Shown one piece after another: positions 22,960 to 33,639 of a DNA stretch of 64,000 nucleotides. Source of the DNA: Isoetes taiwanensis (lineage: Eukaryota > Streptophyta > Lycopodiopsida > Isoetales > Isoetaceae); NCBI GenBank assembly GCA_021234155.1, contig JAJEKV010000045.1:7675105-7739104 (forward strand), given 5' to 3'. A program made the translations under genes and the position numbers. A model generated the notes under the pieces. It searched no databases. It was not told the DNA's origin and saw only the letters and a list, made by a program, of their open reading frames with translations. Position 1 is the first letter of the stretch, and the number at the start of each line of letters is the position of its first letter.

Positions 22960-23900
22960 CACGGTGTCCGATGCCCAAAGCGGCTTAGTTGGCGACCTTT
23001 TAGAATGTAGCTATGCGTCATCTTCAGCCCAAAACCGCTTCGGAAGATGGGCATGAAACAACATGGATCTGACCAAATCCGCCAACGTTCGATTGCGCCT
23101 TTCTGCAACACCATTTTGAGCATGTGCACCTGGAACTGCAAGCTGCCGAGAGATTCCATGTTCAGCCAAAAAATCAGCAAACTGATTTGACATATATTCA
23201 CCACCGTGATCAGTCCTCAATGCTTTAACAGGATGACCAAACTGCTTCTCAACCTGAGCTTTCCATTTTCTGAAAACATCAAAAGTTTTAGATTTGTACT
23301 TCAAAGGAAAAATCCACATGTATCTCGTACTATCGTCAATCAAAGTCATGAAGTATTTGGATCCGCCAATAGAAGACACACTCATATGGTAGAGATCGGA
23401 ATGGACAAGTTCCAAAGGCTCTGCAGCAACATTTTCAGCAACATGTGGGAAAGGAACTTGAGTTTGCTTACCTTTATGACAAGCTTCACATTGGAGATTA
23501 ACAGAATTGAGAGAGGGGAGATTCTCAACCATCTTCTTGCTTGCTGGTGAGCATATGCAAATGCTTCACATTGATGTGGCGGTAGAGCATGCCACAACTC
23601 CTCAAGGTCTGATCTATGACACATAAATCAAGCTCATGTTGAACCTCATTTTGCCTCACCACAAAAGTAATATAAGTCTTGCCTAAGTTTGCCTTTAGCA
23701 AGAACTTTCTTTCTTCTTCTTTGTCATGAAGAGGATTGAGTTGTAGATCATAGCTTCTCCACCGCCAAAGAGAAGAAAGTTGCCACCTTTGTCCATTTGG
23801 GACACGGACATCAGATTTGCACTTAAGCCTGGAATGTACTTGACATCTTTTAAGACTTTAACACTGCGCATCATCGAAATGAAATTGCACATTCCTTTAC
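22960..23900 (-). pseudogene. Copia protease end and integrase
   Basis: The most intact frame runs 23532-23011 on the minus strand. It has the zinc-binding end CEACHKGKQ, preceded by YRHINVKHLHML in another frame. The catalytic core includes LELVHSDLYH (first D), ALRTDHGGEY (second D) and NGVAERRNRTL (E), so the DDE triad is visible. Upstream, LKDVKYIPGLSANLMSVSQ is the standard protease-integrase junction of copia. The protease active site near 23990 appears as LDSKS in place of DSG and is followed by a stop, so the protease is damaged. Confidence 0.85.
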
Positions 23901-24000
23901 CAACAATTGGGATGAAGAACCATTATAGAAATGGACACGCCCTTCATTTTGCACATCAAGTGCTGAAAATAATTCTTTTCATGTGTTTTGGCTTTTTGAA

Positions 24001-24969
24001 TCAAGATCCGTCATGTGTTTGGTGGCATATACTCAATGGGACAATCATCAAGATCCATTTGTATCGACCAAATTTCTTGGTGACTGTAGCAATCAGCAGC
24101 TTGAAACATATACTCAATGGGACAATTATCATCACTAGACCCATTTGTATCGGCCAAATTTGACTGCTCAACTCCCTTTCCTTTATCAGCAGATTTCTTT
24201 GCATCCCCTTTGGCCTCTTTAGCTTTTCTTTTATTGCAGTCCCTAGCATAATGGCCATGCTTGTGACAGTAAAAGCACTCCACATTAGGCTTGCGCCTGC
24301 CTTTACCCTTATCGAATCCAGAATCATGTGGTTTCTTCTCTTTGAAATCGTGCTTTCTAGGAGTAGAAGCATGTCCAACAAATCGCAACAGGATCCTCCT
24401 CCATGCTCTCGCTTAAGAACAACTTCTTCTTGCAAGAGCCGTTGTTGTGCAACAGAGTAATCAAAATGCTCCATATATCTGATGTTGGTACTTACAGTTT
24501 TGTATGCTGCTGGTAGAGCTAACAAGATGTCTTGAACTAGCTCTTCCTCCTTGTATGTACCTCCGGCTGCAATATAAGCCAACCTCCATGCTTCCATCTG
24601 CTTCAAAAATGCCATAGACTTAAAATCTGCTAGCTTGGCCATTCGAATCTTTTCCTTGATCAATCCTTGTTGAGGCATGCCTTTAGTAGAGAATTGTCTC
24701 TCAAGAAAGGCCCAAAGCTCCTTGAACTCTGTCAAACTTTCAATCTGAGGCTGAATGGTAGGATCTACCAGCAGGTTGATAGTTGAAACTGCTAGAGAGT
24801 TCATTTCTGCTGCTTTGGCATTCTTTGTGCTGATGAAGTCTGCCTGAAAGACATCACCTAGCTTGTTGAAGGTGAGATAGTGCTTCATAAACACCCTCCA
24901 AGAATGATAGTTTTCATTTGTTAGTTTGGCATCCCTTGAAAATTTGAAGGGATCCATCACCTTCAGCAC
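24001..24969 (-). pseudogene. Copia gag
   Basis: Gag would form the virus-like particle. The minus-strand frame probably starts at the second methionine (MDPFKFSRDAKLTNENYHSW, near 24957), the usual gag opening with a conserved N-Y-x-W. Typical gag words follow: ELWAFLERQF, IRMAKLADFKSMAFL and LVQDILLALPAAY. Near 24420 a frameshift moves the coding into the frame 24388-24011, which carries the zinc knuckle CFYCHKHGHYARDC with all four ligands. Two 81-bp direct repeats (24026-24106 and 24107-24163, the second partial) duplicate part of the gag tail in frame. Confidence 0.85.
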
Positions 24970-25366
24970 TGATGATCAAAAGAAATCTTTCTCTTGATCT
25001 CAAGAAAGAAATCTTGCCCAAGATTGTCTAAGGAACAATCCTCCAATCCAGGAATTGGCTCAGACGTCTCAAGAATTTGGCTCAGAATTGAGCAAATACA
25101 GCTTCTTGTAGTTCTAATTGAATGTGCCGATGCTGAAAAAAATGTCCACGGTATTGGTTCTCCGTCACCGAAGGCTTTCACGAAAAAAACCAACGTGAAC
25201 CAAAAAATGACGTTTTGTCACAAAATTAGCCTTGTCGGCAATCAAATTTGGCCAAATTGCCAAACGGACAAGACTTCACGCGACCAAATCCGTCACTTCC
25301 AAAACCAACCCGGAACACCTGCAATTCAATTCAACGAACGATCCTCCGCTCAATTTGCCTAGGGAG

Positions 25367-25378
25367 GCTCTGATACCA
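25367..25378 (-). promoter_or_regulatory. Primer binding site, initiator tRNA-Met
   Basis: The minus strand reads TGGTATCAGAGC, perfectly complementary to the 3' end of plant initiator tRNA-Met, directly next to the LTR at 25379. Confidence 0.95.
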
Positions 25379-25644
25379 TGTAGAAGATAGGGATCCTAGA
25401 GCAAGAACGGCGGAGAGAGACGCAAGAAGGCAATAACGTCTAGATTAATCATGATTGAATACATCCATCAACTAGTTATAGAGATCTAACAAACTATCTA
25501 CGTGGCCTAACAAACTATCTATGTGGCCTAACAATACAACTAACATCTTGGGCTTATATGAGTTCGCCCCATTACAACGTGGGTGGTGACACATGTCACC
25601 CACCAACTGGCCACTTTAGTTTACATATAACATTAGCTTTAACA
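25379..25644 (-). repeat. 5' LTR of the copia element
   Basis: The 266-bp repeat matches 20605-20868. The TSD GATGT follows at 25645-25649. Confidence 0.95.
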
Positions 25645-26160
25645 GATGTAACCCAGGAATAGCCCCTTTGGCTATGCACCCGGCGGGCTACAGTCAGGTC
25701 CCAACACCCTTCAACCTACTCTACAAAGTGTGCACAGGAGGGGCGGATGGAGTGGACAACCCAATGCCATGTTCTTATGCCAGCCAATTCCATTGTCATG
25801 ATTCCGTCTGCAACGAACTCTGGAGACCCAAGCTTGTCAGTCCATCCTTGTGTCTGAGCCTTGGGTAGGATCCCACTTGTATTGTGCTGATCTTTGTCTA
25901 TGCAGATGTTGATGTGCCACCCTTCGAGGTGGATATGTGATGTATGTTACTGACGTGTATGTTTACGCTTCCGCAGCTAGGTAGGCCCTGAGGAAGACGG
26001 GGTAAAATGACCCCTTCATTCTTCCCACTGTGGACTCCAGACGGTCACAGTAATATGTGGAGGGCCCCGTATCAGCAATGGAGATGGTATGGGGGATGAA
26101 CTCCTGTTTGTATACGGTGCGGGCATCGTATACGAGTAGGGGACGTCACAGTATCTGAAC

Positions 26161-28804
26161 CACACAGGATATATCTCTTTGCATTTTGGTACTATAAGTG
26201 CAAATTAATGGCAAATCAAGTCCACTATAGAATCATAACTCTCCAACCCAAGATATTTAGGCCTCTCTTTCCCAGGACCAACATAATGTTGATCAACAAT
26301 CGGAGCGACCATCGACCTGCGAATACTCCTAATCCCATCATCAAATCTCTCAGGTGTTTTCAAATCTCTCCACCTAGTCTTAGGTAGTTATCCATCTTTC
26401 AATTCATTGGAGGATGTGTTTACCTTTTCCAATAAGTCATATAGCTGTTTCCAATAATTTATCAATGCAAGGCTGGTATCATCATGGTTACGTTCCCAAT
26501 ACCTGATGTATTCAATTATGCCCTTTAATGTGCTTTGCAATAAATCCACGTCTGCACGGCTTAAGAGCTTTTGATTGACCCATGGGTATCTTAGCTTTGC
26601 CATTCTCATCTTCGAGCCATGTTTTTACTCTCTCATCTGGCCTCCATCTTTCATCTGAAGGCCTCATCTTCCATTGTAGTATTGCACCATCTCATCAGCA
26701 TAGATGAGCTGCCTGACGATATAGTGCATGGGCTGAGCCCCTCCACCCCCATGCTCAACAAGCCAACCCTTTATCTAATCAATATGCAGGCCAAACAATG
26801 TTGGAGAGAGTGGGCATCCTTGGCAGACCCCAACACTACTGTAGTACTGTTTACAAATTGGCCTGACAGGGGCATTTGAGCTGAGCATGTTTCATACAAC
26901 TAGTATACACCATTATGCAACTCTAAGAGACTCCTAGCTATGTCAATATCTCCCATAGATTCTCCTTAGGTACTGTGTCAAAAGCTTTGCAAAGTCAACA
27001 AAGCATTAATACAGGTCCTGCAGGTCATTTTTGTTATCTCTGATCAAGACTGACAAGGTGAAAATATGATGAATGGTAGAGTGTCCAGGCCCAAACCCTG
27101 TCTGTGTAAGGTTCGAACATCTGTTTCATCTTTCCATGTTGTCAATTGGTGCTCTAGAATGCTAGCAAACAGTCTTGTGAACAGTCAGCTGACCATGATC
27201 GTGCGATAATTGGCTGGGGTAATGAGGATCTCCTGCCTTATAGATGGGAACTACTCTACTCATGGTCCATTGTAGGGGAAAGCCTTCCTGAAGTGCCCTA
27301 TTGAACTGGATTAGGATAATCTGTGGCCCTGCCCACTTGAGCAGCTCTGTGGGGATATCTCAGGTTGAATTCCGAGCAGATCAAAAAGCTGCATCAAGTA
27401 TTGTACCCATTATTTAGAAGAGGTGTCCCATGTAGGCTGTAGAGGCTTCTTTGGTATTCTTCTCCAGAATGTCTTGAGGTGGCGGTCAAGGAGGTAGAAC
27501 ATTTCTTGTTGATGCCTCCCAATGTACTGGGCCTTCTTGCATTTGAGGAGAGTGCGATATAGTTTGATCGCTTGCATTTGCAAAGTAGGATCAATGACTA
27601 GTCGAAGCAAGTGTTTAAGCTCCTTACATTCAACATCAAACCACCATTTATGCGTGGAAAATGAATACACTGTTGAAAATAAACTTCATAGTTGCCAAAA
27701 CAAGAATTTCAATTGTGCATTGCGACAAGTAGAATATATTGTCTACGTTTACAAACCATACTCAAATGGATGTGAATTGCCAGGTACTTTAAAACGTCAA
27801 TCATTTTGAAATTTCATGTACACATGAAATGTCAAGTACGTTGTTTATTCAAGTTCTAAAAAAAGTCAAATCCCTTTGAAATTCCATATACATGCAAATG
27901 CCAATACATTGTTTATCCAAGTTTTGTACAAAGTTAAAGCCAAGCCAATTTGAACACTCAATAAGCAAATTTAAATCCATTGGATGAGATATACCTGAGG
28001 TCCATGCTTGCAGAATTGCAAGTTCATCATCTAGAAATGAGAAACAATGATAATACAGGCCCTCATAAACTCAAATCTATCATTAATACCAAAAGTTTTA
28101 AAAATGTGATCATATCCTGACTTATTATCGGCCTACAATTTCCGTGATCCATAATCCTTATCCATAAATCAATATACGCTTTGATGTTAACAAGAACTTC
28201 CGCTAGCTGGAAACAAATGTACTTAATTTGCCAAACAATCCATCAATGTTAAGAAACTCATCGGCTTCAATTATCTAATGTCTAGCTCATGGGATAGGTG
28301 CATAAGCAATTTTAGGTTCTAGTTCAAATGATGTGATACTTCCAATGGAAAAGGATACACAAGAGAAGGCACTAGAGTCTTAGCCATCTATGAAGCCTCC
28401 AGTACCTCTTAATCAAAATAATTAGATACTATCTGGCATACTAGAGGGTATGTCATATGCATTACAAACACATATGCAGGAAACAAAAAGAAGAATCAAA
28501 GAATTGAACCAAACAACCTTTAATACTAGGAAAAGGCCTTGGCATAGGTCCAAACAATCTGGGACCCAAGGCAATCAGCCAGTTTAAAATCCTAAGATCA
28601 ATGGCAAACATCTTTTCCAGCTCCAAGGCACTGAAAGATCTATAGGATAAGCAACCATACATGAACTGGGCCTTACTTGCATACAATTTTCACCCTCTAT
28701 CCAGAAATAAAAAGCCACAAATAAACTATATGGGCATCCTTGCAAAATGGCATCCTGGAATGGCATCATTCAAAGTTTGCTGATGATGGATGATGGTTCA
28801 CAAG
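26161..28804. repeat. Composite module, copy 1
   Basis: This stretch is collinear with 35460-38060 and 41870-45722 (the latter minus the L1 insertion). Shared words include ATATATCTCTTTGCATTTT at the left, GAGGTGTCCCATGTAGGCTG in the middle, and CCAAAGTTTGCTGATGATGG at the right. It contains a decayed LINE on the minus strand and about 1 kb of sequence without coding signal. Copy 1 lacks the left extension seen in copies 2 and 3, being cut by the gypsy LTR at 26150. Confidence 0.85.
26388..27690 (-). pseudogene. Decayed LINE reverse transcriptase, copy 1
   Basis: Read on the minus strand, the pre-RT part includes WFDVECKELKHLLRLVIDP and YRTLLKCKKAQYIGRHQQEM (27650-27440). RT words follow across frames: LLKWAGPQIILI, FNRALQEGFPLQWTMSRVVP and TGFGPGHSTIHHIFTL. 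This is a non-LTR reverse transcriptase, the 'HSTIHHIF' block being typical. The catalytic box is out of frame, and the end (MRMAKLRYPWVNQKLLS, 26609-26388) is a small separate frame. The GC-rich insertion at 60297-62358 belongs to the same family, sharing KWAG, FNRALQEGFP, QWT and SRVVPI. Confidence 0.75.
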
Positions 28805-29440
28805 AAGTATGTAATCAATATGCTCATTACACCTTTCTGTTCTTGATTGTCGGAGCTAAGAATTTTCATAATGCTAAGCTATTGTTAGAAACATTCTCTT
28901 TAGCATCAGGGGATTTTATGGATTGGAAAAAGTCTAATGCTTTATGGGCGTTAGGCAATCCCGTCCCTCCTTGTATTTTGAGACTATCCCTTAAAGGTCC
29001 GCATGGCAAGACCACGAAGTTTATTGGTATCCCTGGTGGAGTCACGCTCTGCTTCAGATGCTTGAGATGAAAAGATTAGATGGTCATAGAAGCACTTATT
29101 ATTGTGGACATCCATGGATGGGAATGTTTTTATTAATGTTCAAGTTTATATGGCATCGTTTCTATTACCCCCTCAATGTAAGATGGAAGAGATTGTTCGT
29201 ACTACCAAGAACTTCATTTGGAAAATGAGGATGGAATGGCCAAGGTTGTTTGGGCAAAGTGGATTAAACCTAAGATAGCTGCTAGCCTTGGGATGTTGGA
29301 TTTTCACCTCCAAAGTAAGGTGATTATTTGGAGGCTTCTTCTTGGTAAAGATGATTCTTTTGATTTGAGGTTGTTGACGTATTCAATTCCATATTGTCTT
29401 CGATTTTATAAAATTACCATAAAGCATCTCCTTCCTTAGG
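28805..29440 (+). pseudogene. L1 reverse transcriptase C-terminal part, copy 1
   Basis: The translation follows the usual L1 RT order after the catalytic box. QYAHYTFLFL occupies the place of FADD, so both catalytic aspartates are replaced. Next come KNFHNAKLLLETFSLASG, then NALWALGNP, then KFIGIPGG with the conserved G-I-P, and finally WIKPKIAASLGMLDFHL, which matches the 'P...GGLG..D' block. It is open in pieces and shifts frame between 29070 and 29218. The equivalent region at 47880-48540 carries the same altered catalytic box. Confidence 0.75.
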
Positions 29441-30184
29441 CTTTGATTTATTATCTGTATTCATATCCTAATGCTTCCCCCTTCTAAAGGGGTTGCTTGC
29501 TGCTTGGGACACTTTCAAGTTCCTTTTTCATTCCTAAAACATGTTTCCAGTTGTCTACTCTATGCTGGTGGATTCCTCTATAAGACACTCTAGACAATGT
29601 GCCTCTCTGTGTTGTTGTACATCCAAAGATACGATGACGATGGAAAGCAACTGATAAAAGCACTATTTGCAGTTTGGTATGAATATGTAGCATAATAACA
29701 GGGGGTTTTCTTTGTGTTTTTGTACGCTTTTCACAAAGGTTTTCCTAAGATTTCATGGCGTATTCGAATGGATGTACTAATGCGTACATCTAGAGTGCAC
29801 CATTTCTTAGTCGTTGATTTAGCTTTTTTTTTTTAATGGTCCAACATCCAAGGGTTCACAACAAAAGCCCTCTTTTTATTTCAGGGCTGAACATGCAAGC
29901 CTTCTGGAGAGCATTTTAGGGCATTCTTTGCCCTAAAGCATGGCCATGAACCACTGTTGGGGTTGGCCGACATCACTGCACATCGATTTGAAGCAGCGGA
30001 TTTGCAGCATATTTGAAGCAGCGGATTTGTCAAGGCAGATGTAAGTTTTGGGCCTTTATAAAAACTTCTAGGGCGCCAGCAGCATGACAGGCGTTGAAGT
30101 GGCTCGCATCTCACACTATACTCTTTTCTTCATAGCTCCACTTCTTCGTATTCATTTTCTGAAGCTTCATAATGCTGGGCCACA

Positions 30185-30463
30185 ATGCGATCCTTCCAAC
30201 TCCTCGCCTTCCTCGCCGGACTTGCCTACGCTTTCGCTTCCTTGGCCCAGCCCACATTGGCCAAACACAAAGCGAGGGCGTTGTCCGGAACCCAAATGGT
30301 TGGTTTTGTGTGCGCCTTCCTCCTCGCCAGACCAGGCTCGCTATTTGCTTGTAATTCCTCTCCGACTCGATATTACTCTCATATAACGTGGCGGTGGGCG
30401 ATTACCGCAGGCGGCTTTGCTATCCGCACGGAAATTTGTGGCAATGAAGGATTTCTTACTTAA
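30185..30463 (+). other. Unrecognised 92-codon ORF in the insertion
   Basis: The frame begins MRSFQLLAFLAGLAYAFASL, a hydrophobic N terminus that could act as a signal peptide. It continues with a second hydrophobic stretch (MVGFVCAFLLARPG) and no recognised domain. The surrounding 30090-30600 is CG-rich and may be the promoter and leader of the captured gene rather than coding sequence. The overlapping frames at 30084 and 30172 read equally well, so coding is doubtful. Confidence 0.2.
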
Positions 30464-31079
30464 GAAGCCACACATCTCGGTACGAGTAGAATTTGGTGGA
30501 AGTGAAAGGGCTTTCTTATGTAAAAGCTCAATATCTTTCCTTCTCCCTATTTGCAATCCGTAAAAGGTCCGCAGTCCTTTGGATGCCATCTCCTTTCGAC
30601 GGTGTGTATCGGACTTAGGTTATTTGTATTTACCTTTGTGGTTGTTTGCTTATGGAGGTGAAGGAATTCATTATTTTGTGAGACAATTTATCCAAAATGG
30701 TAAGATGATTCTTTTTTGCATGACATATCCACAAACGCCTCGATGTTGTGATGGCATAACATTTGTGCCTTGCAAAGAATGCAAGTAGGACAGTTCTCGG
30801 ATGCCCCGATTGGGGCTTAATTCTTGATTTCGATTGGGGCTAAACTTGTTTCCTCATTCACTTATGGGCCCAAATGAAGCAGAAAAAAGCAGTCGGATGT
30901 CGTGGAAATAAAAGTCTGCGCAGATAGCCCTAGGTTTTCCATCTTCCATTTCTCACAAATCGGTTACTATCATCCATGGCAATTGTTTATCTTCAAGTAA
31001 CCTAAAGTCGCTTCTTGTGCGTGTCCTTTTTTTTTTTTGTGGAGCGGATGCTCACGAAAAAGGCATCAGGTCCATTTGC

Positions 31080-31830
31080 CGATAGAATGGAAGCATTGTC
31101 AATTAAAAGTTAAAGCCGCATTGAAGCGTTGCGGGGATATCCGGTATTACGGCATTCCAACCAACTTGTATGTTTCTTTTTAGGCTAACAGGTTTTATTG
31201 GAATTCTGATTGCACTATGTTTGTAGAGACAACATGATGAATTGGAGGCGAAGTTTAATGCGGAGAAGGCTGCACTAATTGCAAAATATGATAAGCTTTA
31301 CGAGCCTTTATATTCAAAAGTATAAATAATTCATTGTTCTCTTATTTCTGTTTTTTTGGTTTTGTTTCATATCATTCATTTCTGGTTTTCCTGAGCAAGT
31401 TATTAGTATCACATGAGCAAGTTATTGGTATCACAGAAGCTGTATCTAGATTTTGATCGTAATTATTCTGAAATATTAAGGCCTTTTCATGTTTCTAGAA
31501 TCATTGGTCTGAGGATGACATGCTATGTTTTATGGAAGATGCATCATCTCACATGTATAATAAAACTTGAGTTGATTGTATAATGACTGGTATTGTGATA
31601 TGCTTGGTCTTTATGAAAAGCTTGCTACTTAGGACTTCCCCTTTTTGCTATGTAATGCAGAAAAAGGAGTACCAGAGTTCTGGCTTAGAGTTTTGGCTTA
31701 CTGCCATGGAAACAAATGAGATTGTAGCGGCTGAACACACAAGGGAGCTAAATCTTGTGTTCAATGATATCTCTGTAACATCATTTAAAATGTGTGAACA
31801 GCAGCCATGCAGGCTTTGGAAATATGTCTT
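31080..31830 (+). pseudogene. NAP1: NAP1 (nucleosome assembly protein 1) gene fragment with introns
   Basis: NAP1 proteins are histone H2A-H2B chaperones. Three exon-like pieces keep the order of plant NAP1. (1) 31090-31160 reads SRIEALRG in the place of the conserved KRVEALRGIQ. (2) 31227-31319, preceded by TTTGTAG and followed by GTATAA, is a clean 31-codon exon with [20 protein letters not shown] and KLYEPLYSK. (3) From 31661, after TGCAG, EKGVPEFWL is followed by EFWLTAMETNEIVAAEH. A 13-bp tandem duplication (31675-31687 and 31688-31700) shifts the frame within piece 3. The exon between pieces 2 and 3 (RYEIVNG...) is not recognisable. Retained introns exclude a processed pseudogene; DNA-level capture by the surrounding insertion is likely. 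Confidence 0.75.
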
Positions 31831-31944
31831 GTACATAATTTGTTTTGGCTTTTGTGCAATTATGAAATTCTTACCCCTCTATTTTGGTTTTATTACACAA
31901 GATATATTGCCATCTCTTTGTTTCCCTAAGGGCCCGAAGGGCCC

Positions 31945-32070
31945 AAAATTTTTTTTAATACAACAACCAACACAAAACTACCATTAATATAATTAACACA
32001 AACCATTGTGTTTAACACATTTAAATTAAAATCCCCCTTAAACCCCCTTTGGTTTGGGTGCATATTCACA
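31945..32070. repeat. Inverted partner of 37083-37185
   Basis: TTTAACACATTTAAATTAAA and CCCCCTTAAACCCCCTTTGG here are the reverse complement of the sequence at 37083-37185. There the same segment directly follows the left-end sequence shared with 29684. Confidence 0.8.
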
Positions 32071-33220
32071 CGGGGGGTTACGTAGGGCAGCGAGAGCCCC
32101 AAAAATATACTTACAATACATGTACAAGATTAACACCATTAAGTACATTCTCTCAAACCTTATAGTATTTTGTAAACCTTAATATACAGTATACAAAAAT
32201 TTGTACATGCATACCCCATAAACGAGGATTGCTATGTATGGTCTAGATCTTGGAATAAAGGGGCTATATTAATGGAATAGAGCAATTTGAACTCGTATTG
32301 TTGCATTGTTGCCACATGTTTCTCGTCCGCAAATGGAAGTAATTATATGGGGTGCAATAGGGTATCAAGTCAGAGTTCATTTCTATGCATAAATTACTTA
32401 TGGCTTTTGAAATCTTAACTCCATCTAACATGTGGCATCTTCAACTCCCTCAGCCATAGTGGAAAATTATTTAGACATGGGTGTGGGATATGTTGCTCCA
32501 TCCCAAGGAAGACAACTCTGTGGTGGCAAGTAGTTCATAGATGTCTCGGAATCAACAGGATCCATCGAATTTTCTTCTAGAGAGAAGGATGTTGGGACTA
32601 AGAATCTGAGGCCTTTCTTAATATAAGAGTTGTTATTGACAAGGTAGGCCAGTTAGATGCAATAAGACTAAGGTTGTCCCTCTCCCAAATCATGTGATAA
32701 TGGATGGGATCAAATGACTCACATCAGAGGGGAACTTTTGGGTTTAGAGGCTGAAGCACTCACATTAAAGCCTGTAATACTGCCACTCAGTCCAAGGCGC
32801 TAGGGATGAATTTGAGTAAAGTACAAAACTAGATGTCCCAGGGGCAGGCATTGCTAAAGGCTCATCCTTTGCCTTTTGTAGACATGTCACAATCCATTTG
32901 CGGGTGAGGAAGGCCGATCCATAAAGCCAAACACTTTTCAAGTTGGAAATGTTGTGTGTCATCCTGCGTAGCATTCTCTATACACAACGAGGCAAGTATC
33001 ATTATACCTTCATTGGTACTAGGTTTGGACTAGATGTAATCATGTTCCTGACCATTCTTCCAAAGGTGATACCAAGATCACATGTGGACTTGACTTAGGA
33101 GCCAAATAGGTTCTATGGCTGCTAATATGAAGGAATATACTATTAATGCACATCTCCTACTCTTTTGATGAGGGATCTAATTACTCTAGAAAAGCAAGAT
33201 GAACAATAGCTCATAACTAT

Positions 33221-33468
33221 CCCGGGGGATTCACATAGTGTAGGTCGTATATACCATGTGAGTGGACGATAAGGGGTTTTTTTTAACCTAAAGCGTACGA
33301 ATACGTACGGGAAGGGGTTCTTTAGACCTTAAAAAATCCAATCTCTAGTGATGTATTTCATACGGAAAGGGGTTTTTTAGACCTTAAAAAAAGCGTATAC
33401 GAAGGGGTTTTTTATGACCCCTTCCTCGCACATGGCATATCCCTTATACACTAAGTGGTATCCCCGGG
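33221..33468. mobile_element. MITE, 248 bp, with 8-bp TSD (hAT-like)
   Basis: The ends begin CCCGGGGGAT on the left and, complemented, CCCGGGGATA on the right. Imperfect inverted similarity extends about 55 bp (TAGTGTA, CCATGTG and AGGGG shared). The flanks are an exact 8-bp duplication ATAACTAT at 33213-33220 and 33469-33476. An 8-bp TSD fits the hAT superfamily. The interior holds repeated AAGGGGTTTTTTAGACCTTA-like words in two to three copies. There is no coding capacity. Confidence 0.8.
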
Positions 33469-33639
33469 ATAACTATCATCCATATCAAACAACAATACTA
33501 ATACTAAAAGAGACTCATGTAGTTTTAGTTAGTTATAGATTCACCCCATAGTTGTTGCACGTTGGGGGATGTGTGGTTACATACATGGTGATCACGTGTA
33601 GATCTATGTCAAAGTAGGAGTTGGCTAGTTGGGCACTCA

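Larger units (their letters stand above)
20605..25644 (-). mobile_element. Ty1/copia LTR retrotransposon, complete ends, coding decayed
   Basis: LTRs of 264 and 266 bp (20605-20868 and 25379-25644) start TGTAGAAG and end TTTAACA. The TSD is GATGT (20600-20604 and 25645-25649). On the minus strand the primer site directly abuts the 5' LTR and the polypurine tract abuts the 3' LTR. Coding order on that strand is gag, protease, integrase, RT, RNase H, which is the copia order. The coding has frameshifts, stops and a deletion in the RT. LTR identity is high, with roughly seven small differences, so the insertion is fairly recent. It interrupts the gypsy LTR at 19604-26150. Confidence 0.95.
19604..26150 (+). 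mobile_element. Truncated gypsy 3' LTR (about 1.5 kb), split by a copia insertion
   Basis: Sequence from 19604 starts TGTGGCGTTC after a polypurine tract and resumes after the copia element, ending GGGGACGTCACA at 26150. The ends form an imperfect inverted repeat (TGTGGCGT against the complement TGTGACGT). Removing the copia element and one TSD leaves about 1.5 kb. The sequence is GC-richer than its surroundings and contains small open frames without known domains. No second LTR copy or TSD is visible, so the boundaries are inferred from the terminal motifs. Confidence 0.5.
29684..32258 (+). mobile_element. Insertion carrying NAP1 gene fragments, inside the L1
   Basis: Relative to the uninterrupted L1 at 48790-48840, about 2.6 kb is inserted here. 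The left 140 bases (TATGTAGCATAATAACAGGG onward) also start a 254-bp insertion at 36935 in module copy 2, so this is a defined element end. The right part, about 31945-32070, is the reverse complement of 37083-37185. Between them lie exon-like pieces of a NAP1-type gene and other unrecognised sequence. No transposase is visible. The right border is approximate. Confidence 0.55.

Noticed and set aside
31920-31950. GGGCCCGAAGGGCCC as a transcription terminator
   Set aside because: The short palindrome followed by T's resembles a bacterial terminator, but the context is plant nuclear DNA, so this reading has no meaning here.
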